Of a DNA stretch of 64,000 bases, positions 44,558-53,815 are shown in pieces. The stretch covers positions 248,001 through 312,000 of the forward strand of contig CASIBO010000001.1 of NCBI GenBank assembly GCA_949372755.1. Reading direction: 5' to 3'. Source of the DNA: UBA9926 sp018645765 (GTDB lineage: Bacteria > Pseudomonadota > Gammaproteobacteria > Pseudomonadales > Azotimanducaceae). Under the pieces are notes generated by a model. That model made no database searches and was not told the DNA's origin. It saw nothing but the letters and a program-made list of their open reading frames with translations. How positions within the stretch are numbered: position 1 is the first letter of the stretch; each line of letters begins with the position of its first letter. Both the position numbers and the translations under genes were made by a program.

Positions 44558-45549
44558 ATATCGGCGTGCTCGGCGGTGGTAGCTGGGGAACCACCGTTGC
44601 ACATCTATTGTCTCGTCGATACGACGTCACGCTTTGGGCTCGAAATTCAGACATTGCGGATGAAATCAACGCCCACCATACCAACGACCGCTATCTTTCA
44701 TCAGCCCGACTATCGCCCAAGCTGCAAGCAACCGATCGGTTACAGGACGCAACGAGAGGGCAATCAGTTTTGGTTATGGCCATTCCAGCACAAAATTTTC
44801 GAGCGGTACTGACGGATGCAGCGCGCTATTTAGAGCCTCTGACACCGATCGTGTCCCTTAGCAAAGGCTTGGAGTTTTCGAGCGGCGCACGGATGACCGA
44901 AATTATTCAAGCCGTTTGTCCTGATCACCCTGCTGCGGTTCTAACCGGCCCCAACTTAGCTCAAGAAATTATGGCGGGTTTTGCAGCGGCAAGCGTGCTG
45001 GCAACCCCCAATCCAGACGATCAAAGTCACTTACAACGTATTTTCCATTCCCCCTTATTCCGGGTGTATACCAATGATGATGTCATCGGATGCGAGCTCT
45101 GCGGCGTTCTCAAAAACATCATTGCGATTGCTGCGGGCATGAGCGATGGCCTTGGAGCTGGTAACAATACCCGTGCAGCAATCATCACTCGGGGCTTAGC
45201 AGAAATAACGCGTCTCGGTTTGGCAATGGGCGCGAAAGCCGAAACGTTTTCAGGCCTAGCAGGAATGGGCGACTTGGTCACAACTTGTACCAGCGCGCAA
45301 TCTCGAAATCATACCGTCGGCTTCAAACTTGGGCAGGGCAACAGCATCGACAGCATCATTCAAGACATGTTTATGGTGGCTGAGGGCATTAAAAGCGCGC
45401 CCGCCGTCATGCGGCTCGCCGAGCAATTTGGGGTGGAAATGCCCATTGCGGCGGAGGTCATGCAGGTTGTTACAGGACAACGTGACGTTCAAGGCAGTTT
45501 CAAAGCGTTGCTTCGAGCGGGCGTCGGCCGTGAGGATGAGCCTTTCTAA
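44554..45549 (+). CDS. gpsA: Glycerol-3-phosphate dehydrogenase [NAD(P)+]
   Basis: The 331-aa enzyme has the N-terminal NAD(P) motif IGVLGGGSWGTTVAHLL, VLVMAIPAQNFRAVL, VSLSKGLEF, LTGPNLAQEI, the catalytic-Lys region CGVLKNIIAIAAGMSDGLG and NTRAAIITRGLAEITRLG, then the GMGDLVTTCTS loop. It reduces dihydroxyacetone phosphate to sn-glycerol 3-phosphate for phospholipid synthesis. It overlaps the LLM gene by 4 nt. Length agrees with E. coli GpsA (339 aa). Confidence 0.96.
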   Translation: MNIGVLGGGSWGTTVAHLLSRRYDVTLWARNSDIADEINAHHTNDRYLSSARLSPKLQATDRLQDATRGQSVLVMAIPAQNFRAVLTDAARYLEPLTPIVSLSKGLEFSSGARMTEIIQAVCPDHPAAVLTGPNLAQEIMAGFAAASVLATPNPDDQSHLQRIFHSPLFRVYTNDDVIGCELCGVLKNIIAIAAGMSDGLGAGNNTRAAIITRGLAEITRLGLAMGAKAETFSGLAGMGDLVTTCTSAQSRNHTVGFKLGQGNSIDSIIQDMFMVAEGIKSAPAVMRLAEQFGVEMPIAAEVMQVVTGQRDVQGSFKALLRAGVGREDEPF

Positions 45550-45668
45550 CGCCGGCGCACGTCAGAAAAACAACGTGATACGGACCCGAGACCAATTAAT
45601 CGCGCCCCATCTATATCAACCCAGTTTTTTAAGACACACAACATTTGAACGACCTTCCAGCTGCAATT

Positions 45669-45687
45669 GATAATGATTCTTATTTAG
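45669..45687 (+). promoter_or_regulatory. Fur-box-like site upstream of the second receptor
   Basis: GATAATGATTCTTATTTAG matches the 19-bp Fur consensus (GATAATGATAATCATTATC) at 13 positions, including all of the first nine. It lies about 40 bp upstream of the receptor start at 45726, where it would block a promoter. Iron-replete cells would then repress the receptor. Confidence 0.6.
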
Positions 45688-45725
45688 ATTAGCATTCCGA
45701 TCTCTGAATTAGGCCTTATCGTGTC

Positions 45726-47990
45726 ATGTCCAATCTATTTCCCCTCATCGGCTGCTGTAGTCTGAGCTTTGTCGCCGCCCTCAGCACGAGCCTCGTGGCC
45801 CACGCTGATATCTCAGATCAAAAAAGTGCTCAAATTGAAGAAATAACGATTGTCGGCTCGGTCGCGGGTGCAAAGCAGATGACCGGCGCCGCACGCTTTA
45901 TCGGCCCTGAGCGGTTGGAAGCATTCCATCATTCGGACATCCAAAAAGTATTGCGCGAAGTGCCTGGCGTTTCTCTTCAAATCGAAGATGGTTATGGTTT
46001 GCGTCCAAACATCAGCATTCGGGGTGTTGCCAGTGAACGCAGCAGCCGCATTACGTTGCTCGAAGACAACATCTTGATTGCACCGGCGCCTTACTCAGCC
46101 CCTTCCGCATATTATTTTCCGACAATGGGCCGCATGCACGCAGTCGAAGTTTTAAAAGGACCCGCTGCAATTTCACAGGGGCCATACACCATCGGCGGCG
46201 CCTTGAACCTGGTTTCGACCCCCTTCGCCGACCGCGCGAAAATGGATCTGTTTGCAGAAGCCGGAAGCGACGTGACCCAAAGGCTACATTTTACCGCTCA
46301 GCAACCACTGGGTGATCAAGTCGTCCTGCTGGTCGACGCGCATCACTGGCGTTCTGACGGCTTCCAAACAATCGACCGCAGTGATCGAAACACGGGACTG
46401 TCCCTAACCGACTACACGGTCAAGATGCGAGTGCGATCCAATGATGCACGGCATGAATGGGTCGCAAAACTGCAAACGACGCAACAATCCTCCAATCAAA
46501 GCTATTTGGGCCTGACGGATCAGGATTTCGGGCAATCCCCCACCCGTCGTTATGGGTTATCAGAACTGGATGCCATTGAGACCGATCATCAACAACAGGC
46601 CCTCTTTTACCGATTTAAAGCGACCCCAACGACCGAGTTAGAGGTTGCGCTGTACAATAATGAGCATGCCCGGAATTGGTTCAAGACCGAGAAACTTGAT
46701 ATTGACGGCAGCCAGAACGCGGATTCTTTCACAGGCAAAAACTGGCTCTCGGTCATTCAAGCCATTAATACCGCTAATGACGCCAGTCTTGCAGAACCCT
46801 ATCAAAGTATTTTGGACGGCACCGAGGACACGGCCCCAGGTAGCATCGGACTTCGAGCCAATGCCCGGGAATATTTCTCACGAGGCATTCAGGCCAAGCT
46901 CACCCACAGCCTTCAGACCGAATCGGTTGATTATGATTTTGAGGCCGGTCTGCGCCTGCATAAGGACGGCGAAGACCGACTCCAACGCGATAGCACCTAC
47001 CACCAAAGCCGTGGTCAACTCCTGCTCGATGACATCGGGCGCTGGGGTAATGCTGGCAATCGATTACAAACCGCTGAAGCGGTGGCGGCCTACTTGCAAA
47101 GCCGTATCACCTTCAAGTCCGTTGTCCTGACACCCGGCCTGCGCCTTGAACGGATTCGCCAGGATCGAACGCGCTGGGAAACGCAACCCAGTCGAACAAC
47201 CGATCCCGCAGACCGCAGCCCTGGTAACCTGCGTGACCAGCGCAGGAACAAAGTGCAGGTACTGCTGCCCGGCGTTGGTTTCCTATGGCCGCTCACGCCG
47301 ACGGTATCGGTCGTTGCCGGCGTGCACAAAGGGTTTACAACGCCGAGCAATGCGCCGGGCGTCAAGCCCGAAACCGCGCTGAATTATGAATTGGGCTTTA
47401 GAAGCAGTGGGCCGACAGCGATCGAGGCAATCTATTTCCTCAGCGACTACGACAATCTATTGGGCCAGTGCACAGCGTCTTCAGGCGCACAATGCACCCC
47501 CGGCGATAGCTTCAACGGTAATGCAGCGACGGTTCAGGGCCTGGAACTTACGGCGCAACGCGAGTATGCAACCCGCACCGGGCTTACCCTTTCGGTGAAT
47601 CTAAACTACACCTATCTTGATGGCCGTTTCGATACCGACATCGCTGACACCGCCTTCTTTGGCGACGTCAGCACCGGCGACCCAATCCCATATCTGCCCC
47701 AACATCAGTTGCATATCGGCCTTGGTTTTCTAACCACGCGCTGGTCACACTATTTAGACTTTGGCTATCAAGATGCCGTCTGCGTTAAGGCAAGTTGTGA
47801 TCTGTATGAAACAACCGAATCACAGACCACCTTAGATCTGTCGAGCCATTACGAGCTGAATGCCCGAACAGCAATTTTTGCAAAAATTGAAAACGTGACG
47901 GATCAAGCCAAATTAGTGGCGCGCCAACCCTATGGCGCACGCCCGAATAGAGGTCGGACTATGGCCTTCGGCTTCAGCGTTTCGCTCTAA
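45726..47990 (+). CDS. TonB-dependent siderophore/iron receptor, FecA-like
   Basis: The 754-aa outer-membrane receptor has a signal peptide (about residues 1-28, ending near AHA-DI), a TonB-box-like EEITIVGS and a plug domain with VLREVPGVSLQIEDGYGLRPNISIRGV split over residues 75-105, then ITLLEDNILIAPAPYSAPSAYYFP. The plug resembles ferric dicitrate (FecA) receptors. No FecIR-like N-terminal signalling domain is present, so it is not of the transcription-sensing kind. The C-terminus ends in a typical final strand (RGRTMAFGFSVSL). A Fur-like box is immediately upstream. Its stop overlaps the stop of the converging methyltransferase gene by 4 nt. Confidence 0.92.
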   Translation: MSNLFPLIGCCSLSFVAALSTSLVAHADISDQKSAQIEEITIVGSVAGAKQMTGAARFIGPERLEAFHHSDIQKVLREVPGVSLQIEDGYGLRPNISIRGVASERSSRITLLEDNILIAPAPYSAPSAYYFPTMGRMHAVEVLKGPAAISQGPYTIGGALNLVSTPFADRAKMDLFAEAGSDVTQRLHFTAQQPLGDQVVLLVDAHHWRSDGFQTIDRSDRNTGLSLTDYTVKMRVRSNDARHEWVAKLQTTQQSSNQSYLGLTDQDFGQSPTRRYGLSELDAIETDHQQQALFYRFKATPTTELEVALYNNEHARNWFKTEKLDIDGSQNADSFTGKNWLSVIQAINTANDASLAEPYQSILDGTEDTAPGSIGLRANAREYFSRGIQAKLTHSLQTESVDYDFEAGLRLHKDGEDRLQRDSTYHQSRGQLLLDDIGRWGNAGNRLQTAEAVAAYLQSRITFKSVVLTPGLRLERIRQDRTRWETQPSRTTDPADRSPGNLRDQRRNKVQVLLPGVGFLWPLTPTVSVVAGVHKGFTTPSNAPGVKPETALNYELGFRSSGPTAIEAIYFLSDYDNLLGQCTASSGAQCTPGDSFNGNAATVQGLELTAQREYATRTGLTLSVNLNYTYLDGRFDTDIADTAFFGDVSTGDPIPYLPQHQLHIGLGFLTTRWSHYLDFGYQDAVCVKASCDLYETTESQTTLDLSSHYELNARTAIFAKIENVTDQAKLVARQPYGARPNRGRTMAFGFSVSL

Positions 47991-49048
47991 AGATCGGCTA
48001 AAGCTGCGTCAGGCATAGCCTCTTGACGCGTTTTTTCAAAGAGGAAGTGTCCGACCATCCAAGTTTCGCCACCTTGAAACGCAAACATTTCCTGACAGGC
48101 CATGACAAACATTCGCCACCGCTGCCAAAGGATTAATGCTGGGTCTGGGTTATCCGAGGCTGTCAATGTTTTCAATATTGCCGCCTTATACTGATCGAGG
48201 TTATGCAACCAAGCCGCGCACGTTTTCGCATAATGCTGACCATTGACCACCCACACTTTGCGCTGCTGCAGCGCGCCCTCAAACAATTTGGGCAAGTCCA
48301 AAGACGGCATTAATCCGCCGGTAAAAAAGTGCCTGGCCATCCAATCTTCCTGACTGTCGTCTTCAAAGAAGTACGGTTGATTACGGTGACAGAAAATATG
48401 AAAGAACAACAATCCGCCCGACACGAGCCAGCTTGAAACCTTGTCCAGCAGGCGCTGGTAGTTGCGCATATGCTCAAACATTTCAATCGACACCACTCGA
48501 TCGAATTGGCCGTCCGGTTCAAAGTTATTCATATCCTGCGTCAACACCGTAATATTGGTCAAACCCCTTGCCTGCGCCTCAGCCTCGATAAACTGTCTTT
48601 GGGAGTGTGCATTACTCACCGCGGTGATGTTGCTATCGGGATAGGCTTCAGCCATAAACAACGTGAGTGAACCCCATCCGCACCCCAACTCCAAAATTCG
48701 TTGATTCGGGCCTAATTGGGCGCGCTCACAGGTCAGCTCCAGCATCGCCTCCTCTGCCTCGGCAAGGCTGGCATTCTCTTGCTCATAGAGCGCGCAACTG
48801 TACTTTAGACGCGGGCCCAACATGCTCTGAAACACGGCCGTTGGCACTTCATAATGCTGGTGGTTCGCATCCGTTGTCCCGACCGCCAATTCTGAAGCAC
48901 TCATCGACTCGACAAAGGCTGCCTTGCCTGCGGGCGTTGCATTCACCTGATCCTGCACGAGTCGCTTAACCAGCAACCGCCGCATACCCACCCTCAGCAA
49001 TGCATCCGGGATCCTACCGCGTTCCGCCCAGTCCACTAAATTAATCAT
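47987..49048 (-). CDS. CFA-synthase-like SAM methyltransferase
   Basis: The 353-aa protein belongs to the cyclopropane-fatty-acid synthase superfamily, in the branch close to coclaurine N-methyltransferase-like proteins (MINLVDWAERGRIPDALLR, NQHYEVPTAVFQSMLGPRLKYSCALY). SAM motif I is ILELGCGWGSLTLFMAE, then VVSIEMFEHMRNYQRLL. The start at 49048 follows AGGTGG and overlaps the upstream CFA gene stop by 8 nt; the frame is open to 49222. It is the last gene of the FAD-DUF1365-CFA operon. The substrate (lipid or small molecule) is not known. Confidence 0.88.
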   Translation of the reverse strand: MINLVDWAERGRIPDALLRVGMRRLLVKRLVQDQVNATPAGKAAFVESMSASELAVGTTDANHQHYEVPTAVFQSMLGPRLKYSCALYEQENASLAEAEEAMLELTCERAQLGPNQRILELGCGWGSLTLFMAEAYPDSNITAVSNAHSQRQFIEAEAQARGLTNITVLTQDMNNFEPDGQFDRVVSIEMFEHMRNYQRLLDKVSSWLVSGGLLFFHIFCHRNQPYFFEDDSQEDWMARHFFTGGLMPSLDLPKLFEGALQQRKVWVVNGQHYAKTCAAWLHNLDQYKAAILKTLTASDNPDPALILWQRWRMFVMACQEMFAFQGGETWMVGHFLFEKTRQEAMPDAALADL

Positions 49049-50306
49049 GTGCTGCCACCTCAAGTTGAAATCCCGGTAAATGGAGTTGCATATGAACACA
49101 GCCGATTGCCCGCTGCCGAAACCCCGCTTCGCAATAGCAGAAATAATAGCGCCACATGCGAAGGAACGTCTCGGACAATCCGAGCGCCTGAATTTCACCC
49201 AGATTCGCCTCGAAGGCGTCACGCCATCGCGCCATGGTCAACGCGTAATGCGGCGTTAAATCTTCCAGCCCATACAATCTAAAGCCTGCTCGCTCGGCAG
49301 CACTCACCGCCACTAGCGCCTTGACACTCGCCAATGCCCCGCCCGGAAAAATGTAGCGCTGTATAAAATCAACTGAACGCTTGGCAGACTCAAATTGTTC
49401 TTCCGCAATCGTTATGGCCTGCAGCAACATGCTGCCTCCCGGCTTGAGCAACCTTGCGCAAACCTCAAAGAACTGCGGCAGATAGTCTAAGCCCACGGCC
49501 TCAATCATCTCAATTGACACGAGTTTGTCATACCGGCCTTCAAGGCTTCGATAATCAGATTGCAGTAACGTCACTCGGTCCTCAAGACATGCGGCTTCAA
49601 CACGCGCCTTGGCTTTTTCAAACTGCGCTTTCGAGATTGTGGTTGTGGTGACTCGGCAGCCATAATTACGCGCAGCAAAACAGGCAAAACCGCCCCAACC
49701 CGTGCCTATTTCTAGCAGGTGGTCCGAGGCACTGAGTTTGAGTTTCTGACAGATCAGGTCCATTTTCTGTTCTGACGCGGCCCCCATCGATTGCGTTGCA
49801 TCCTGAAAGTAGCCTGAGGAATACATCATCGTATGATCTAGAAACTGCTCAAAAAAGCGATTTCCAAGATCGTAATGCGCTGCAATGTTGCGCTTACTTT
49901 GCGCTGGCGTGTCCCGATTGAGCCAGTGCTGTACCCGTAACATCGGCTTTTTGAAAACGGCCCACCCCCCGTCCAAGTCGCCCATAACGCCGCGATTCTT
50001 CAAGAATAACTCAAGGGTGGCCAAAAGGTCTGAGCACGCCCAATCGCCATCCATATACGCCTCGGCCGCGCCAAGAGAGCCCCCTAATGCCATCGATTGA
50101 TAGGCCCTTGGTGACACAATGGTGACCGTTATCAGCTCCTGCTCTGGCGCAGACCCCACGTCAAGCAATTGGGCCTTCCCCTCGTAGAGCTGTAACCGTC
50201 CAACCGTGATTTTCGATAGCACGGCCAAAATCCGTTGCCGCCAGACGCTGAACGGCAGGTTCTCATCAGCCCTTATGACCCTACTGTGATCATTATTGAT
50301 CGTCAT
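49041..50306 (-). CDS. cfa: Cyclopropane-fatty-acyl-phospholipid synthase
   Basis: The 421-aa protein has the N-terminal CFA domain (VGRLQLYEGKAQ, YQSMALGGSLGAAEAYMDGDW) and a SAM methyltransferase domain (NIAAHYDLGNRFFEQFLDHTMMYSSGYF, LLEIGTGWGGFACFAA, VSIEMIEAVGLDYLPQFF). The C-terminus has MWRYYFCYCEAGFRQRAI, where the family has an active-site Cys. The enzyme transfers a methylene group from SAM to a cis double bond in membrane phospholipids. It follows the DUF1365 gene by 8 bp and overlaps the second methyltransferase gene. Confidence 0.93.
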   Translation of the reverse strand: MTINNDHSRVIRADENLPFSVWRQRILAVLSKITVGRLQLYEGKAQLLDVGSAPEQELITVTIVSPRAYQSMALGGSLGAAEAYMDGDWACSDLLATLELFLKNRGVMGDLDGGWAVFKKPMLRVQHWLNRDTPAQSKRNIAAHYDLGNRFFEQFLDHTMMYSSGYFQDATQSMGAASEQKMDLICQKLKLSASDHLLEIGTGWGGFACFAARNYGCRVTTTTISKAQFEKAKARVEAACLEDRVTLLQSDYRSLEGRYDKLVSIEMIEAVGLDYLPQFFEVCARLLKPGGSMLLQAITIAEEQFESAKRSVDFIQRYIFPGGALASVKALVAVSAAERAGFRLYGLEDLTPHYALTMARWRDAFEANLGEIQALGLSETFLRMWRYYFCYCEAGFRQRAIGCVHMQLHLPGFQLEVAAHD

Positions 50307-50314
50307 GATTCCAC

Positions 50315-51040
50315 CTATCGTTTCTGATTAGGGTGACTGTAAAAAGGCACCTGTTTTAAAAACAATTTAAACGCTTGCCAATAGATTCTACCGATGACCT
50401 GTACCGTGTGAAATGGGCGGGTCAAACAGTATCGCCGGATGTTCCTTGATGAAAAGCGCTGCGCACCTAGGTTAAAACTGGCGCTAAAAAATACCCGCCC
50501 CAACCGACTCACTTGGATCTGGGCGCGGCAGGCGGCGTCGGGCGCGGATAATTGCCAATGGTATTGGGTATTCATGGGCATAAAGGGCGAAACGTGAAAC
50601 TGTTTTGGTGACGTCATGTCAGCGCTTATGGGCACCACATAAACGTAACGCTCATTCCAGGGCGTGTTGTGCACTTCCGCCACCACCTGAATCAAGCGAT
50701 CATCTTGAAAGCAGTAAAACAATGCAATCGGGTTTATTAAGGTACCAAAGGATCGCCAATTCGCCAGCAACGCAATCTGGCCATTAAACATGACACCTGT
50801 CTTTTCCTTGATTTGATGAATGACCTCGTCTCGAAGCGTCCGAGACGAAGGCAGATAATCTTGACGGTGGTAGCTGACCCAGTTGAATCGTTCATAGGAT
50901 AACAATTGAGAGCGAGCGCAAAGCGCGGGAATTTCCTCAAGATCACAGTAGAACGTCGCAAAGTTATAATCAAACCGATGCGCTTTCGGTGTGGTCCTGG
51001 CGTGGGTCAACGCGCCTTCATAGATCGCCGCGTCAAGCAT
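50315..51040 (-). CDS. DUF1365 family protein
   Basis: The 241-aa product matches DUF1365: IYEGALTHARTTPKAHRFDYNFATFYCDLEEI, NPIALFYCFQDDRLIQVVAEVHNTPWNERYVYV and KQFHVSPFMPMNTQYHW are typical. Members sit between an FAD amine-oxidase-like gene and a CFA synthase gene in many proteobacteria, as here, but their activity is not established. ATG at 51040 overlaps the upstream stop by 8 nt (a second ATG is at 51043). A role in modified fatty-acid synthesis is inferred from context. Confidence 0.9.
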   Translation of the reverse strand: MLDAAIYEGALTHARTTPKAHRFDYNFATFYCDLEEIPALCARSQLLSYERFNWVSYHRQDYLPSSRTLRDEVIHQIKEKTGVMFNGQIALLANWRSFGTLINPIALFYCFQDDRLIQVVAEVHNTPWNERYVYVVPISADMTSPKQFHVSPFMPMNTQYHWQLSAPDAACRAQIQVSRLGRVFFSASFNLGAQRFSSRNIRRYCLTRPFHTVQVIGRIYWQAFKLFLKQVPFYSHPNQKR

Positions 51041-52262
51041 CATTGGCAACCAACGCATCAACCACCCGCAGACCGCTAACGACCCCGTCTTCGTGAAAGC
51101 CATACCGCCAATAAGCACCACAGTAATGGGTGCGACCGACACCCGAGATTTCTGCGTGGCGGCCTTGGGCCGCCAGCATTGCCGCATCAAAAACCGGGTG
51201 TTCGTAATGCACGCGTTTTAGCACGAGGTTCTCATCAATCGTGCCCGCATCATTCAAGGTGACCAGCACCGGTTGCGCCGAGGCAAAACCTTGTAGCCGA
51301 TTCATATAGTAAGTCAGACTGGCTTGGGTTGCGCCGAGTGGCGCATGATAGTTCCAGCTGGCCCAAACCTCAGGGCGCACCGGCATGACACTTGCGTCCT
51401 GATGCAGGACTACCTCATTACCTGAATACCCCATCGACCCAAGCACGTCACGCTCCGCCAATGAGGCATCGGTTAATACCGCGAGCGCCTGCCCTGAATG
51501 ACAGGCAAACACAACCTCATCGAACGCTTCAACGGTTGCCCCTGAGGTGACCAAAACGCGGGTCTTCTCGCGCGTGACGGCCTGCACGGGGCACCCTAAT
51601 CGTAGGTCCTGTAATCGATTCTGAATCACGTTGACATATTGATCAGAGCCGCCCCGAACGACATACCACTGAGGGCGATTCACAAGGTCGAGCAACCCAT
51701 GATGATTAAAAAACTGGCTCAACATGCCAATTGGAAACGCCAAGATACCGTCGTCGCCCGTGGACCAAATAGCAGCCGCCATCGGCACTAAGTAATCGAA
51801 TATGAAGGCGTCCCCAAACTTTTCCCGCCGACAAAAATCAATCAACGGTTCCGGGTCAGTCGCAAGTACCAACCGAGCGATACGGTTAAACCTTACAATA
51901 TCCCGTAGCATCTTCCAGAAACGTGGCCGAAACAGATTCGATTTTTGGGCAAATAAGGTTTTAAGACTGTGACCGTTATATTCTAAGTTTGGGCGTTTCA
52001 GGCTGAAGCTCATCTCAGTCGGCTGACCCTCGCAGCCCAAACGTGCCAGTAATGCCATAAAATTGGGGTAGGTTCGATCGTTGTAGACAATAAACCCGGT
52101 GTCGATTGCCCGCGAGCATCCCTCAATCTCAAGCTGGTGGGTTTGAGTGTGCCCACCCAGATATTCATTTTGCTCAAAAAGCGTGACCTCAAACTGCCCT
52201 GCAAGTCGTTCCGCAACCGTCAGACCCGAAATCCCGCCGCCCACTATCGCAATCTTTTTCAT
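51033..52262 (-). CDS. FAD-dependent oxidoreductase (amine-oxidase/desaturase-like)
   Basis: The 409-aa flavoprotein opens with KKIAIVGGGISGLTVAERLA, FEQNEYLGGHTQTHQLEIEG and AIDTGFIVYNDRTYPNF. These are typical of the amine-oxidase fold proteins that accompany DUF1365 and CFA synthase genes. A C-terminal FAD segment (GAYWRYGFHEDGVVSGLRVVDAL) is present. ATG 52262 is preferred because the FAD motif starts right after it. It probably desaturates or oxidises a fatty acyl chain or a methylated product. It is the first gene of the four-gene operon and diverges from a desaturase gene. Confidence 0.9.
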   Translation of the reverse strand: MKKIAIVGGGISGLTVAERLAGQFEVTLFEQNEYLGGHTQTHQLEIEGCSRAIDTGFIVYNDRTYPNFMALLARLGCEGQPTEMSFSLKRPNLEYNGHSLKTLFAQKSNLFRPRFWKMLRDIVRFNRIARLVLATDPEPLIDFCRREKFGDAFIFDYLVPMAAAIWSTGDDGILAFPIGMLSQFFNHHGLLDLVNRPQWYVVRGGSDQYVNVIQNRLQDLRLGCPVQAVTREKTRVLVTSGATVEAFDEVVFACHSGQALAVLTDASLAERDVLGSMGYSGNEVVLHQDASVMPVRPEVWASWNYHAPLGATQASLTYYMNRLQGFASAQPVLVTLNDAGTIDENLVLKRVHYEHPVFDAAMLAAQGRHAEISGVGRTHYCGAYWRYGFHEDGVVSGLRVVDALVANDA

Positions 52263-52624
52263 CGAAGAACCTTTGTACAACTGAACTTTACGCCTCACGA
52301 ACCCGTTCATTGTGCCTGACAGACCTCGAATCACAACCCCTTAACGGTCTGGTTTTCGGACGGTAATCCGGTTTAAAGCGCCACGATTTGGCTGTGGCAC
52401 AACGCGGACTTGCCGCGCCGTCCACAGCGCGAAACGCGTTTATTGCCAACCCTGCAGACACGATTATCAGGCGAGCCCTTTAAGGCTTATCACGCAGCTG
52501 TCGTTTTATTTTGTGAGCAAACGCAGGTCAGGTTCAGCCCGCACGCGCCCCGTAATAGGCGTCAAGCAACGTCCCCAGAGCAGCGGTCACTTGACCCTGA
52601 TGCCAACCCACTTATACTGCAGGC
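52263..52624. other. Divergent promoter region, FAD gene and desaturase
   Basis: No gene is supported in this 362-bp stretch between the divergent starts. It should carry promoters for both the FAD-DUF1365-CFA operon and the desaturase gene. I did not find a clear sigma70 or ECF-sigma (ChrR/RpoE type) -35/-10 pair, although operons of this kind are controlled by such a sigma factor in some bacteria. Confidence 0.4.
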
Positions 52625-53515
52625 ATGCATGGATTAACCCAACAGCAACTAGACTTGGTCAGGCGAAAGAGTTCAGTCCAAGCTTGGCGCATCGTGCTCT
52701 CGGATTGGGTACTGATCGCGAGCGCGCTCGGCATGGCTGCGTTCCTGCCAAATCCAGTCACCTATGTGCTGGCAATCCTTGTGGTCGGCTGTCGCCAACT
52801 CAGTCTGGGTATTATTGTTCATGAGACCGGTCATCAAACCTTTTTCGAATCAAAACACTTGAACGATTTCGTGGGCCGCTGGCTGTCCGGCTATTGGGTG
52901 TTTTCAAGCAAAACCGATTATATGAAGGGCCATTTACGACACCATCAACTTGCAGGAACCCTTGGTGACCCGGATCTCAAAAACTACGCCGCGTACCCCG
53001 TAAGCATAAAAAGTTTTCGGCGCAAAGTTTGGCGCGACCTATCCGGACAAACAGGCTGGCGACGGCTACGGTCTATTGGACGCACAATTGCCCGCTATAA
53101 CACGTTGAACACGGAAGGCCAGCGCGTCGTTCGCGGCGGCCTCATTACCAATATCGCCTTTCTAGGACTGCTCACCGCTCTTGGCCAACCTTGGCTTTAC
53201 CTTGTATGGGTCGGCGCATTCGTCTCCACCCACATGTTGAGCACACGACTGCGCCAGATTGGCGAACATGCGGCCGTACCGAACGGACAAAGCCAGGACC
53301 CTCGAGACCATACCCGCACCATTTTGACCCAATGGTGGGAGCGGCTTTTGATCGCCCCCCATCAAATTGGCTACCACCTTGAACATCACTTACTACCGTC
53401 GGTTCCCATTTATCGACTACCAGCACTCCATAAAATGCTAGTCGACAACGGCTATCTTGCATCAGGCCTAGTGATTACGGGTTACCCAAATCTGATAAGA
53501 CGCGTCACCCACTAG
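52625..53515 (+). CDS. Fatty acid desaturase
   Basis: The 296-aa protein is a membrane-bound di-iron desaturase. Three His boxes are visible: HETGHQTF (about 66), HLRHHQ (about 100) and HLEHHLLP near the C-terminus, with hydrophobic helices between. It would introduce a double bond into fatty acyl chains of membrane lipids. It is divergent from the FAD-DUF1365-CFA operon. A desaturase product is the natural substrate for a CFA synthase, so the two units may act in one pathway. The exact position specificity is unknown. Confidence 0.93.
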   Translation: MHGLTQQQLDLVRRKSSVQAWRIVLSDWVLIASALGMAAFLPNPVTYVLAILVVGCRQLSLGIIVHETGHQTFFESKHLNDFVGRWLSGYWVFSSKTDYMKGHLRHHQLAGTLGDPDLKNYAAYPVSIKSFRRKVWRDLSGQTGWRRLRSIGRTIARYNTLNTEGQRVVRGGLITNIAFLGLLTALGQPWLYLVWVGAFVSTHMLSTRLRQIGEHAAVPNGQSQDPRDHTRTILTQWWERLLIAPHQIGYHLEHHLLPSVPIYRLPALHKMLVDNGYLASGLVITGYPNLIRRVTH

Positions 53516-53815
53516 CGTCCAGTCTTGAAACCAGAGGATGGGCGATTCATTCAGAAGAAGGGCATTATTCCCTTGCCTTAAGCTGTGGATTCGCGTCTTG
53601 TCTCCTGCGCGATAGGCTGACTAAAAACGCATTGAGCCGGTGCCATCAGTCTGGCTGGATAATACCCTCAGCCCACGACCTCACACGCGGTAATGGCATC
53701 AAAAAGCGCGTGGCGTGGTCATCTAGAGGCTGAAAGGATCCTGCGGTAACAGACTGCCCCAACGCCTTGGACCCGATTACCAAGACGAATTTACCTGATG
53801 AGGACTGCGAACGTC
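53516..53815. other. Spacer between the desaturase and csrA genes
   Basis: No gene is supported. In relatives, tRNA-Ser/Arg genes follow csrA; I looked for TTCGAATC-type arms on either strand and found none. No clear hairpin with a T tract is visible. Confidence 0.35.

Noticed and set aside
53516..53815. tRNA-Ser or tRNA-Arg after csrA, expected from synteny
   Set aside because: No TTCGAATC-type arm or acceptor pairing was found on either strand.
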